Below the pieces are notes generated by a model that ran no database searches, was not told where the DNA came from, and worked only from the letters and a program-made list of their open reading frames with translations. Shown here piece after piece: positions 1-6,597 of a stretch of 11,586 nt of DNA. This DNA comes from an uncultured Clostridium sp. (GTDB lineage Bacteria; Bacillota; Clostridia; TANB77; CAG-508): assembly GCA_900552555.1 (NCBI GenBank), contig URZW01000034.1:1-11586 (forward strand), read 5' to 3'. Within the stretch, counting starts at the first letter, position 1. Each line of letters opens with the position of its first letter. The position numbers and the translations under genes are program-made.

Positions 1-746
1 CCTATATAATTTCCATTTTCATCATACAAATCAGCCATAGTTCTTGGTTCTTCATCTTTTTTATTATCTTTATCATCTTCATTTAAGAAATTTTTTGCAT
101 TAAATTTTTCTAAATCAGATACTTTCATTTTAGATACTTTATCCTTTAATTTTAACAATCTAGTATAACCATCAATAGATTTTTCATCAATAGTAACATT
201 TTTCATAACTTTAATTTTTTTATCAATATCATTAATTTTTGTTTTGTTAGCATTATATTCACTTTGTTTATCTTTTAATTTTCCTGCATTTGCAACATTT
301 CCACTATTAATTTCATTTAATATATTATCAATATCTTTTTTTAAGTTATCAAGAATTTTTTTATACGCAGCATTTTCCTTATTTAAAGCTTCAATTTCTT
401 TAGCATTTTTTGTTTTCATATCTTTTATGTATTGACCTTTTATTTTTTCACATTCTTTATCTATTTCATTTTCAACTTTTTGTTTCTGTTGTTTAAAATT
501 TTTGCTAAGCTCAGTACAATAATGCATCAATGAATGTCCCAATTCACTCTCAAGTGATTCTCTTTTTAGATATAAATTTTTCTTAATCCTTCTATCATTT
601 GAAAGTATTTTCATATTCTTAACATTTTCTTTTAATTTCAAAGTTTTTTTCTTATTGTCCATTAATTCTACTATATTTTCTTTTAATGTAGAATAAGTTG
701 ATGATAAACTTTCCATCTTTTTTAATTCTTCTAAAATTCTATCCAT
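1..746 (-). CDS. Lysine-rich coiled-coil protein, unknown function (3' end cut off by window)
   Basis: I do not recognise the family. Reading the minus strand from ATG at 744-746 gives 248 open codons to the left edge, so the C-terminus is missing. The protein begins MDRILEELKKMESLSSTYST and is almost entirely charged and helical (Lys, Glu, Asn, Asp, Leu/Ile in heptad-like spacing), which suggests one or more long coiled coils over roughly residues 1-200. Near residue 230 it changes to a less charged stretch, EEPRTMADLYDENGNYI, which may begin a different domain. There is no signal peptide or membrane segment at the N-terminus, so it is probably cytoplasmic. The start is well supported: AGAAGGAG lies just before the ATG and a near-consensus extended -10 promoter lies about 40 bases further up, so the gene is transcribed separately from trmFO. 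It could be a structural or scaffold protein; a function cannot be assigned from what is visible. Confidence 0.8.
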   Translation of the reverse strand, partial: MDRILEELKKMESLSSTYSTLKENIVELMDNKKKTLKLKENVKNMKILSNDRRIKKNLYLKRESLESELGHSLMHYCTELSKNFKQQKQKVENEIDKECEKIKGQYIKDMKTKNAKEIEALNKENAAYKKILDNLKKDIDNILNEINSGNVANAGKLKDKQSEYNANKTKINDIDKKIKVMKNVTIDEKSIDGYTRLLKLKDKVSKMKVSDLEKFNAKNFLNEDDKDNKKDEEPRTMADLYDENGNYI

Positions 747-786
747 AATATCTCCTTCTTTTTTTCAAATATTAACACTACATATA

Positions 787-815
787 ATTATAACAAAATT
801 TTACAGTTTTCGCAA
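787..815 (-). promoter_or_regulatory. Sigma-A-type promoter of the coiled-coil gene
   Basis: On the minus strand TTGCGA (810-815) is followed by a 17-base spacer and TATAAT (787-792). The bases before the -10 read TGT, giving an extended -10 (TGnTATAAT). Transcription should begin near 780, leaving a leader of about 35 bases before the ATG at 746. Confidence 0.75.
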
Positions 816-868
816 TAGTTTTATGTAAATTAACTAAAATTTGACATATTTGTAACATTTCCGTAATA

Positions 869-2311
869 TTATTCATCAAAAAACCTCAAACTTCTTTCTG
901 CCAATTTTGTATATCTTTCCCTCTTATCCCTAATCTTTTTTCCATCTAAATCAGGTAAAATTCCAAAATTTGCATTCATTGGCTGAAACTTATCATTTTC
1001 AGTAGAAATATATTTTGCCAATGCTCCAATTACAGTATATTCAGAAAATACAACCTTATCTTCAAAACTATTATCATTATTTAAACCAGTCTCAATATTA
1101 TTTTGCACTTTTATCTTATTATTTATATTACTGTCAGTATTCTTTTTAAATAATCTGATTGCATTTAAAGCCACAACCATTCCAGAAGAAATAGATTCTA
1201 CATATCCTTCCACACCTGTTATCTGCCCTGCAAAGAAAATATTATGATTTGATTTCAAATTATATGTTTCATCCAATAATTTGGTTGAATTTATATATGT
1301 ATTTCTATGCATTACACCATATTTAACAAATTCAGCATTTTCAAGCCCTGGAATCATACTAAATACTCTTTTTTGCTCTCCAAATTTCAAATTTGTTTGG
1401 AAACCAACCATATTATAGATGTTTCCCTCAGAATTATCTTGACGCAATTGCACTACAGCATAAGGTCTTTTGACATATCTTGGGTCATCAAATCCAACTG
1501 GTTTTAAAGGTCCAAAACGCAATGTATCTATTCCTCTTTTTGCCATAATTTCTATTGGCATACATCCTTCAAAAATCTCTCTTTTTTCAAAATCATGTAG
1601 AGTAACAACCTCCGCTTCTGTTAATGCTTTCCAAAAAGTTTCATATTCTTCTTTATTCATAGGCAAATTTATATAGCTTTTCTCTTGATTTTTTTGTTTT
1701 TCTTGCCATTTTTCTATAGTTTCATCTTTTTTCTTTTCTTGTTCATATCTATTTCCATAAAAAGCAATATCAAAATTGATACTATCTTTTGATATAATAG
1801 GTGCAGCTGCATCATAAAAATACAATTTATCCTCACCTGTCAATTTAGAAATCTGTTTTGCCATTTTTTCTGAAGTCAATGGGCCTGTGGCAATTATAAC
1901 AATTCCATCCTCTGCATTTATTTTACTATCTGAATCTACACTTTCTACCTCTTTGTGGATAATTTCTATTAATGGATTTGCTTCGATTTCCTCTGTTACC
2001 CTTTTTGCAAACAATTCTCTATCAACAGCCAAAGCTTGACCTGCTGGAACTTGAGTTTCGTCAGCAATTCTAATTAATAAAGAATCTAATCTTCTCAATT
2101 CTTCTTTTAATAAGCCGCATGCATTTGTTAGCAAGTTTGATTTAAATGAATTACTACATACTATCTCTGCCAAATTTTGATTTGAATGTGCTTCAGAATA
2201 TTTTATTGGCTTCATTTCATATAATTTTACTTTTATTCCTGCTTTTGCAATTTGATATGCAGCCTCACACCCTGCAAGGCCTCCACCTATAATTGTAATA
2301 TAATCTTTCAT
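869..2311 (-). CDS. trmFO: Methylenetetrahydrofolate-tRNA-(uracil-5-)-methyltransferase TrmFO
   Basis: This flavoenzyme makes 5-methyluridine at position 54 (T-loop) of tRNA, using methylene-THF as carbon donor and FAD/NAD(P)H as reductant, in the cytoplasm. The N-terminus carries the FAD-binding GGGLAGCEAA dinucleotide loop (residues 9-18). The family cysteines are visible: C52 in EIVCSNSFKSN and C250 in FEGCMPIEIMAKRG, matching the catalytic pair known from B. subtilis (C53 and C226). The C-terminal FAD-contacting segment is FFAGQITGVEGYVES. At 480 residues it is longer than the usual 435-440. The excess lies in two hydrophilic inserts, about residues 191-214 (Glu/Lys/Gln-rich) and about 391-418 (Asn-rich), neither touching a motif. 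It is the third gene after the SNF2 ATPase and the 111-residue protein, 76 bases downstream of the latter, and is probably cotranscribed. The ribosome site is GAGAGGA. I see no clear terminator after it. Confidence 0.97.
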   Translation of the reverse strand: MKDYITIIGGGLAGCEAAYQIAKAGIKVKLYEMKPIKYSEAHSNQNLAEIVCSNSFKSNLLTNACGLLKEELRRLDSLLIRIADETQVPAGQALAVDRELFAKRVTEEIEANPLIEIIHKEVESVDSDSKINAEDGIVIIATGPLTSEKMAKQISKLTGEDKLYFYDAAAPIISKDSINFDIAFYGNRYEQEKKKDETIEKWQEKQKNQEKSYINLPMNKEEYETFWKALTEAEVVTLHDFEKREIFEGCMPIEIMAKRGIDTLRFGPLKPVGFDDPRYVKRPYAVVQLRQDNSEGNIYNMVGFQTNLKFGEQKRVFSMIPGLENAEFVKYGVMHRNTYINSTKLLDETYNLKSNHNIFFAGQITGVEGYVESISSGMVVALNAIRLFKKNTDSNINNKIKVQNNIETGLNNDNSFEDKVVFSEYTVIGALAKYISTENDKFQPMNANFGILPDLDGKKIRDKRERYTKLAERSLRFFDE

Positions 2312-2387
2312 ATTAATATTTTCCTCTCACGATTTACAAATAAGTTCCATAATATAAATATTAAACAACTAACATGTATATCAAACA

Positions 2388-2723
2388 TTATCTTTCTTCA
2401 TCTTCTAATTCTTGCTCTTCTTCTTTAAATTCATTCCAAGAATCAGCCTCTTCTGTTTTCATATATTCTCTTTTTTGCATTCTAAACCTTAACTCCACCA
2501 ATTGTTTTTTTCTAAAAATCATATCTTTTTCGTCAAAATCATATCCACATTTTTTTAGTTTTTCATATAATTTAACAATGTGTGTCAAAGCTTGTTTCAT
2601 ATCTTCTATTTTATATTGTACAGAATTATCAACCAAATCTAATAATCTATTTAGTTTATCATTTAGTATATCTTCATATGTCTTTTCTTTATCATCTTCA
2701 TATTTTTTCATCCAATTTTCCAT
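2388..2723 (-). CDS. Small highly charged helical protein, unknown function
   Basis: I do not recognise this 111-residue protein. It starts MENWMKKYEDDKEKTYEDIL, appears all-helical, and ends in a strongly acidic tail (EFKEEEQELEDEER). A central segment, IEDMKQALTHIVKLYEKLKKC, looks amphipathic. It has no signal peptide, membrane segment or metal motif. The gene is real on context: an ideal GGAGG site (bases 2729-2734, on the minus strand) sits 5 bases before the ATG, and the gene begins only 13 bases after the SNF2 stop codon, so the two are almost certainly cotranscribed and perhaps translationally coupled. Its ribosome site lies partly at the very end of the SNF2 intergenic gap. The close coupling suggests an accessory factor for the SNF2 ATPase, or simply a conserved hypothetical riding the same operon; that is inference. 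Confidence 0.85.
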   Translation of the reverse strand: MENWMKKYEDDKEKTYEDILNDKLNRLLDLVDNSVQYKIEDMKQALTHIVKLYEKLKKCGYDFDEKDMIFRKKQLVELRFRMQKREYMKTEEADSWNEFKEEEQELEDEER

Positions 2724-2736
2724 ATACGTCCTCCAT

Positions 2737-5700
2737 TTAACTAAACAAATTCATAATATCATCTTTTGATAATTTATTAATAAATGTAGTCTGCGTATTA
2801 AGCATATTATCAGTAAGTTCAGCCTTACGCTGTTGAAGCTCATAAATTTTCTCTTCAATTGAATCTTTTGTTATCAACTTGTACACTTGAACATTATTTT
2901 TCTGACCAATTCTATATGCCCTATCCGTGGCTTGATTTTCTGCAGATAAATTCCACCATGGGTCATAATGTATAACCATATCTGCACCAATTAAGTTAAG
3001 CCCTGTTCCACCTGCTTTTAGTGATATTAAAAATACACTTATGTCTTTATTTTGATTAAACTCGTCAACCAATTCTATTCTTTCGTCAACTTTTGTACTT
3101 CCTGTTAATTTAAAATATTTGATGCTTCTTTTATTAAGTTCTTTTTCTAATATTTCAAACATTGATGTATATGTTGAAAATAGTAAAATTTTGTGTCCTG
3201 CAGTTATACCGTCCTCGACAATTTCCATACATTGATCCAATTTACTACTTCCACCTTTATAGTCTTCTATAAATAGACCCGGATGGCAACATATTTGTCT
3301 TAATCTTGTAAGTGCAGCAAGTATTTTTATTTGACTTCTTTCATATCCATTTGCACTAATTTCATCTTGTAATTCCTGTTTTGCTCGAACCAAATATGAT
3401 AAATAAATATTTCTTTGTTCTTCTTCCATTTCATTGTTTAAAACTGTTATTGTTTTTTCTGGCAATTCTGTTAAAACTTCTTTTTTAGTTCTTCTTAATA
3501 CAAATGGTTCTATCAACATTTTTAATTTATTCATTGCATCATGGTCTTCATCTCTTACAATTGGCATTTCATATGTTGATTTAAATTCCTTATAACTAAA
3601 TAAATATCCAGGCATTATCAAATCAAATATTGACCACAATTCTGCTAATGAATTTTCAATTGGTGTTCCTGTTAATGCAAATCTTGTTTCTGCATTTAAC
3701 ATTTTTATTGCCTTTGCATTTTTTGTTGTACTATTTTTCAAATATTGTGCTTCATCTGCAATTATGTATTTAAAGCAATATTTTTTATCTTTATACACAT
3801 CAATATCTCTTTTTAACAAATCATATGATGTTATGATTACATCATATTTTTCCAATTGGTTAATTTCCGTTTTTCTCTCCGATGCAGTTCCCCTAATTAC
3901 TTTTATTTTTAAATCTGGTGCAAATTTTTCTATTTCATTTTTCCAGTTTAATGATAATGAACTTGGAGATACTACTATACTTGTTTTTGCATCTTCTGTA
4001 TTTTGCTTATAATCTAGCAAAATTGATATAATTTGAATTGTTTTTCCAAGTCCCATATCATCTGCAAGTATGCCTCCAAATTTATATCTATCAAGTGTCT
4101 TTAACCATTTAAAACCTGTTTTTTGATATGGTCTTAATATTGGTTCAACTTCTTCTGGTATTTCTTCGTCTTCATCCAATAAGTTTTTATCTAACCCATT
4201 TATGATATTCTTATATTCTTTATTTTTTACTATTTCCGTTCCTTTTATTTCTTTTAAAAGTTGATTTAAATACAATGTTCTATTTACTGGAAGTCTAATT
4301 GTTCCACTCTCTAATTCTTTATAATCAACATCTGTTCCTGAAACCAATTTGTCAATAAAATCAATTTCATTACTTTCTTGCAAATCAAGAAAACTTCCAT
4401 CTTTTAATCTATAATACTTTTTCTTTAATTTATATTTTTGCAATATATCTTCTAATTGGTTCAAATCTATATTTAATTTGTCCATATCAATTTCCAGAAG
4501 ATTATTTTCAACTCTTACACCAACTGTTCCTATTTTAGGCTTTGTAACCTCTTTTGATTTGAAATTTTCTGTTGCTAATACTTCGAATTTTTTCATATAA
4601 TAATTGATGTCATTTGTTAAAAATTCATAAATTTTATCCTCATCTGGTAATATAAATTTAAGATTTTGAACATCAAACATAAAACCTGTTTTTCTAAAAA
4701 TATTCATTGCTTTAGTTTCTTCAATAAGATTTCTTGAGTATTTAAATTCTTTTTCCTCTTGTGAATTCAATGGATTAAATTCATTCTCTCCATAGCATAG
4801 TCTTACATCTGCAACAAGATAATTATTTTTGTCATAGTCTAAAAATATTTTTACTCCTAATTTCTCAGGTTCATATTCTTTTATTTCTTCTAATAATCCA
4901 GGTTCTATTTTTATAGCATTTTTTACCTTTGAAAGTACTACAGAAAATAGTTCTCCCAACTCATCTTTTCCAAGTGATATTTGTGTTAAAAAATTTTCTC
5001 TAAATATTTTTAATAATCTTAAAGTTGTTTTTTCAAATTCCTTGTTACATCTATATAGATTTTCGTCTGTTAAAACATATTTATATTTTTTTCCATTTAA
5101 AATTACAATTTTGAAAACATCAAAATCTGCTATAATTCTATATTCGTCATTGTCTATCTTTTCTAGTCTAAATGTTAAATCTGGATTTTGGTCTATAAAT
5201 TTTATATTTTGTTTTTCATATTCTCTTGTAATTAAAACTGTTTTATTTTCTAATGTATCAAATAATTCGTCAATCGCTGTATTCCCAATTATTATTGAAC
5301 TTTCATTTAAAGCTTTTCCGTAATATCTATAATTTGAATTTGCTGAAGAATTTGTGTATGCAATTACTTCTGCATATTTCATTATAAAATCCAACATTTT
5401 CTGGCTATTTTCTTCAAACACTTCTTGTGTATGTACAAATTCTAATTTATCACCATATTTATAGAATTCTTTGTTCATCATTCTTACATAAAATTCTGCT
5501 AAATTTTTAAGTTTGTACATTCTTTTATTTCCGATTTTAAATTCAATTTTCATTTCTCTAGTAAACTTGTCATATATTATTTGAGGTTCTATTTTTATAG
5601 TTCCTTTATTTTTTAATTCAACATCTATGTCTGAATCTATTTCATCTAATTCTTCGTTATATAGTGTTTTTACAATTTGATGGAAACCGTTGTATTTGTT

Positions 5701-6069
5701 TGCGTTTTTATTGTTTTGTCTTGTGATACTATCTTGATTTTTAATTATATCTGACTTTTTTATGTCTTGAAATCCATTTCTATCAAATTCAAAAACTGAT
5801 GCTAAACTATGCTTGCAGACTCCATATGTATTGTAATAATCTGGACAGTCACAACTTATTTCTTCTACTTCTCCATTTTTTACTTCTACATATGTGTCAT
5901 ATTGTTCTGTTCCAAATACTTTAGCATGTATTTCAAAATTGTTTTCATTTTCGTATTCTACTTTTGTTATTGATACATTTCCTAACATTTGGTATTTTCT
6001 TGCTTTTTGTGTTCTTGCATGTCCCGCATCCATACATAATTGTTCTATTACATTTTCGTTTACTAGCAT
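2737..6069 (-). CDS. SWIM-domain SNF2-family DNA-dependent ATPase
   Basis: This is a 1110-residue bacterial SNF2 (RapA/Swi2-like) ATPase, expected to translocate on double-stranded nucleic acid and remodel protein-DNA complexes. The N-terminus has a SWIM zinc finger: C73-x-C75 and C85-x-H87 in ISCDCPDYYNTYGVCKH. Residues about 150-600 match the bacterial SNF2-associated region. The ATPase core follows: LRPYQKTGFKWL near 645, Walker A ADDMGLGKT near 665-673, Walker B ADEAQ near 770, motif III LTGTPIENSLAELW near 800, and the C-lobe with GGTGLNL near 1020 and the arginine-finger motif QATDRAYRIGQ near 1050. All catalytic motifs are intact and the length is normal for the family. The start at 6069 follows AGAAGGGA with an unusually long spacing of about 13 bases. 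A consensus promoter lies upstream, and the 111-residue gene and trmFO follow. The biological role (transcription recycling, repair or other) cannot be told from sequence. Confidence 0.96.
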   Translation of the reverse strand: MLVNENVIEQLCMDAGHARTQKARKYQMLGNVSITKVEYENENNFEIHAKVFGTEQYDTYVEVKNGEVEEISCDCPDYYNTYGVCKHSLASVFEFDRNGFQDIKKSDIIKNQDSITRQNNKNANKYNGFHQIVKTLYNEELDEIDSDIDVELKNKGTIKIEPQIIYDKFTREMKIEFKIGNKRMYKLKNLAEFYVRMMNKEFYKYGDKLEFVHTQEVFEENSQKMLDFIMKYAEVIAYTNSSANSNYRYYGKALNESSIIIGNTAIDELFDTLENKTVLITREYEKQNIKFIDQNPDLTFRLEKIDNDEYRIIADFDVFKIVILNGKKYKYVLTDENLYRCNKEFEKTTLRLLKIFRENFLTQISLGKDELGELFSVVLSKVKNAIKIEPGLLEEIKEYEPEKLGVKIFLDYDKNNYLVADVRLCYGENEFNPLNSQEEKEFKYSRNLIEETKAMNIFRKTGFMFDVQNLKFILPDEDKIYEFLTNDINYYMKKFEVLATENFKSKEVTKPKIGTVGVRVENNLLEIDMDKLNIDLNQLEDILQKYKLKKKYYRLKDGSFLDLQESNEIDFIDKLVSGTDVDYKELESGTIRLPVNRTLYLNQLLKEIKGTEIVKNKEYKNIINGLDKNLLDEDEEIPEEVEPILRPYQKTGFKWLKTLDRYKFGGILADDMGLGKTIQIISILLDYKQNTEDAKTSIVVSPSSLSLNWKNEIEKFAPDLKIKVIRGTASERKTEINQLEKYDVIITSYDLLKRDIDVYKDKKYCFKYIIADEAQYLKNSTTKNAKAIKMLNAETRFALTGTPIENSLAELWSIFDLIMPGYLFSYKEFKSTYEMPIVRDEDHDAMNKLKMLIEPFVLRRTKKEVLTELPEKTITVLNNEMEEEQRNIYLSYLVRAKQELQDEISANGYERSQIKILAALTRLRQICCHPGLFIEDYKGGSSKLDQCMEIVEDGITAGHKILLFSTYTSMFEILEKELNKRSIKYFKLTGSTKVDERIELVDEFNQNKDISVFLISLKAGGTGLNLIGADMVIHYDPWWNLSAENQATDRAYRIGQKNNVQVYKLITKDSIEEKIYELQQRKAELTDNMLNTQTTFINKLSKDDIMNLFS

Positions 6070-6154
6070 TTAAAATTTCATTCCCTTCTCATTGTAAAAA
6101 AATACTTAAAAAAAATTGTAATTATTTTTTAGTAACTCTTTTTCTTGATATATT

Positions 6155-6183
6155 ATTATATAATATTTTTGTAGTTTTAGCAA
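6155..6183 (-). promoter_or_regulatory. Sigma-A-type promoter of the SNF2-orf111-trmFO operon
   Basis: On the minus strand TTGCTA (6178-6183) is separated by 17 bases from a perfect TATAAT (6155-6160). The predicted start near 6148 leaves a leader of about 80 bases before the SNF2 ATG. It lies directly after the terminator of the Spo0E-like gene, which marks a clean transcription-unit boundary. Confidence 0.75.
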
Positions 6184-6184
6184 G

Positions 6185-6229
6185 GGGAAGAAAAAGAAAA
6201 AAGTTTCAACAATTTTTATGTCAAAACTT
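6185..6229 (-). terminator. Rho-independent terminator of the Spo0E-like gene
   Basis: The minus-strand RNA can pair AAGUUUUGAC (6220-6229) with GUUGAAACUU (6201-6210) in a 10-bp stem with two G-U wobbles and a 9-base loop. This is followed by a T-rich run (TTTTCTTTTTCTT) and begins about 10 bases past the stop codon. Confidence 0.75.
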
Positions 6230-6238
6230 CTTATCTCA

Positions 6239-6400
6239 TTAAATTTCTGCTTTATCACAAGTCTTTTTACTATCTCTATAAAATTTTGCAATAAGCTCAT
6301 CTAACTCAATACTTAATTTATATGTAATAGAATAATCATCACCATTCTCGATACTCTTATTCAATTTATCTCTTAATTTACAAATTTCTTCATTTAACAT
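6239..6400 (-). CDS. Spo0E-like aspartyl-phosphate phosphatase
   Basis: This 53-residue protein begins MLNEEICKLRDKLNKSIENG and has the Spo0E family signature SIELDELI at residues 30-37 (SxxLDxLI), preceded by a helix and a short turn. The length and two-helix-hairpin layout fit the family. Family members dephosphorylate Spo0A~P and so delay or prevent sporulation; that role is inferred here. The start is placed at 6400 because GGAGAG lies 6 bases upstream. The reading frame stays open to 6481, but the added residues are basic and hydrophobic, overlap the promoter and have no ribosome site. The gene stands alone, with its own promoter, possible operator repeats and terminator. A candidate Spo0A box upstream would fit feedback control. 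The protein is too short for certainty from the motif alone. Confidence 0.82.
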   Translation of the reverse strand: MLNEEICKLRDKLNKSIENGDDYSITYKLSIELDELIAKFYRDSKKTCDKAEI

Positions 6401-6442
6401 ACTAATCTCTCCTTTTTTAATTTTTCTCATTCGTATATTAAT

Positions 6443-6471
6443 AAAATAACATATAAAAATCTTCAAGTCAA
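6443..6471 (-). promoter_or_regulatory. Promoter of the Spo0E-like gene
   Basis: TTGACT (6466-6471, minus strand) with a 17-base spacer leads to TATTTT (6443-6448). The start site should be near 6436, giving a leader of about 36 bases. The -35 hexamer overlaps by three bases the promoter-proximal of two 14-base direct repeats. Confidence 0.55.
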
Positions 6472-6516
6472 GTATTTTCAACGGTTTTTAGCAACTTTCG
6501 TACAAGTATTTTCAAC
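6469..6516 (-). repeat. Pair of perfect 14-bp direct repeats upstream of the Spo0E-like promoter
   Basis: GTTGAAAATACTTG occurs at 6503-6516 and again at 6469-6482 (minus-strand reading), 34 bases apart, with the second copy running into the -35 hexamer. Identical repeats placed like this are typical of regulator binding sites; the regulator is unknown. Confidence 0.7.
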
Positions 6517-6520
6517 ATTA

Positions 6521-6527
6521 TTCGACA
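6521..6527 (-). promoter_or_regulatory. Candidate Spo0A box (TGTCGAA)
   Basis: The minus strand reads TGTGTCGAATAAT here, containing the exact 0A-box core TGTCGAA about 50 bases upstream of the -35 of the Spo0E-like gene. A 7-base motif is expected about once by chance in a window this size, so the position next to a Spo0E-like gene is the main support. Confidence 0.35.
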
Positions 6528-6529
6528 CA

Positions 6530-6578
6530 GAAAATCAAAAGAAAACAGCATAAAATCTTTTTCAATTTTTATGCTGTT
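6530..6578 (-). terminator. Rho-independent terminator after yfmH
   Basis: A perfect 12-bp inverted repeat, AACAGCATAAAA (6544-6555) against TTTTATGCTGTT (6567-6578), has an 11-base loop and lies about 20 bases past the yfmH stop. On the minus strand it is followed by TTCTTTTGATTTTC. It closes the peptidase operon. Confidence 0.85.
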
Positions 6579-6597
6579 CATTCAACAAAATTTTTAT

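Noticed and set aside
2312..2387. Separate promoter for trmFO (TTGATA with an A/T-rich -10)
   Set aside because: The -10 candidates match poorly at any allowed spacing, and the short gap is better explained by cotranscription with the upstream genes.
6106..6300. Minus-strand open frame between the Spo0E-like gene and SNF2
   Set aside because: It overlaps the Spo0E-like gene in another frame and contains the terminator and the SNF2 promoter; the product is Phe/Lys low-complexity.
6401..6481. N-terminal extension of the Spo0E-like gene to an upstream ATG
   Set aside because: The extra 27 residues lie over the promoter and ribosome site, while the inner ATG has a strong GGAGAG at the correct distance.
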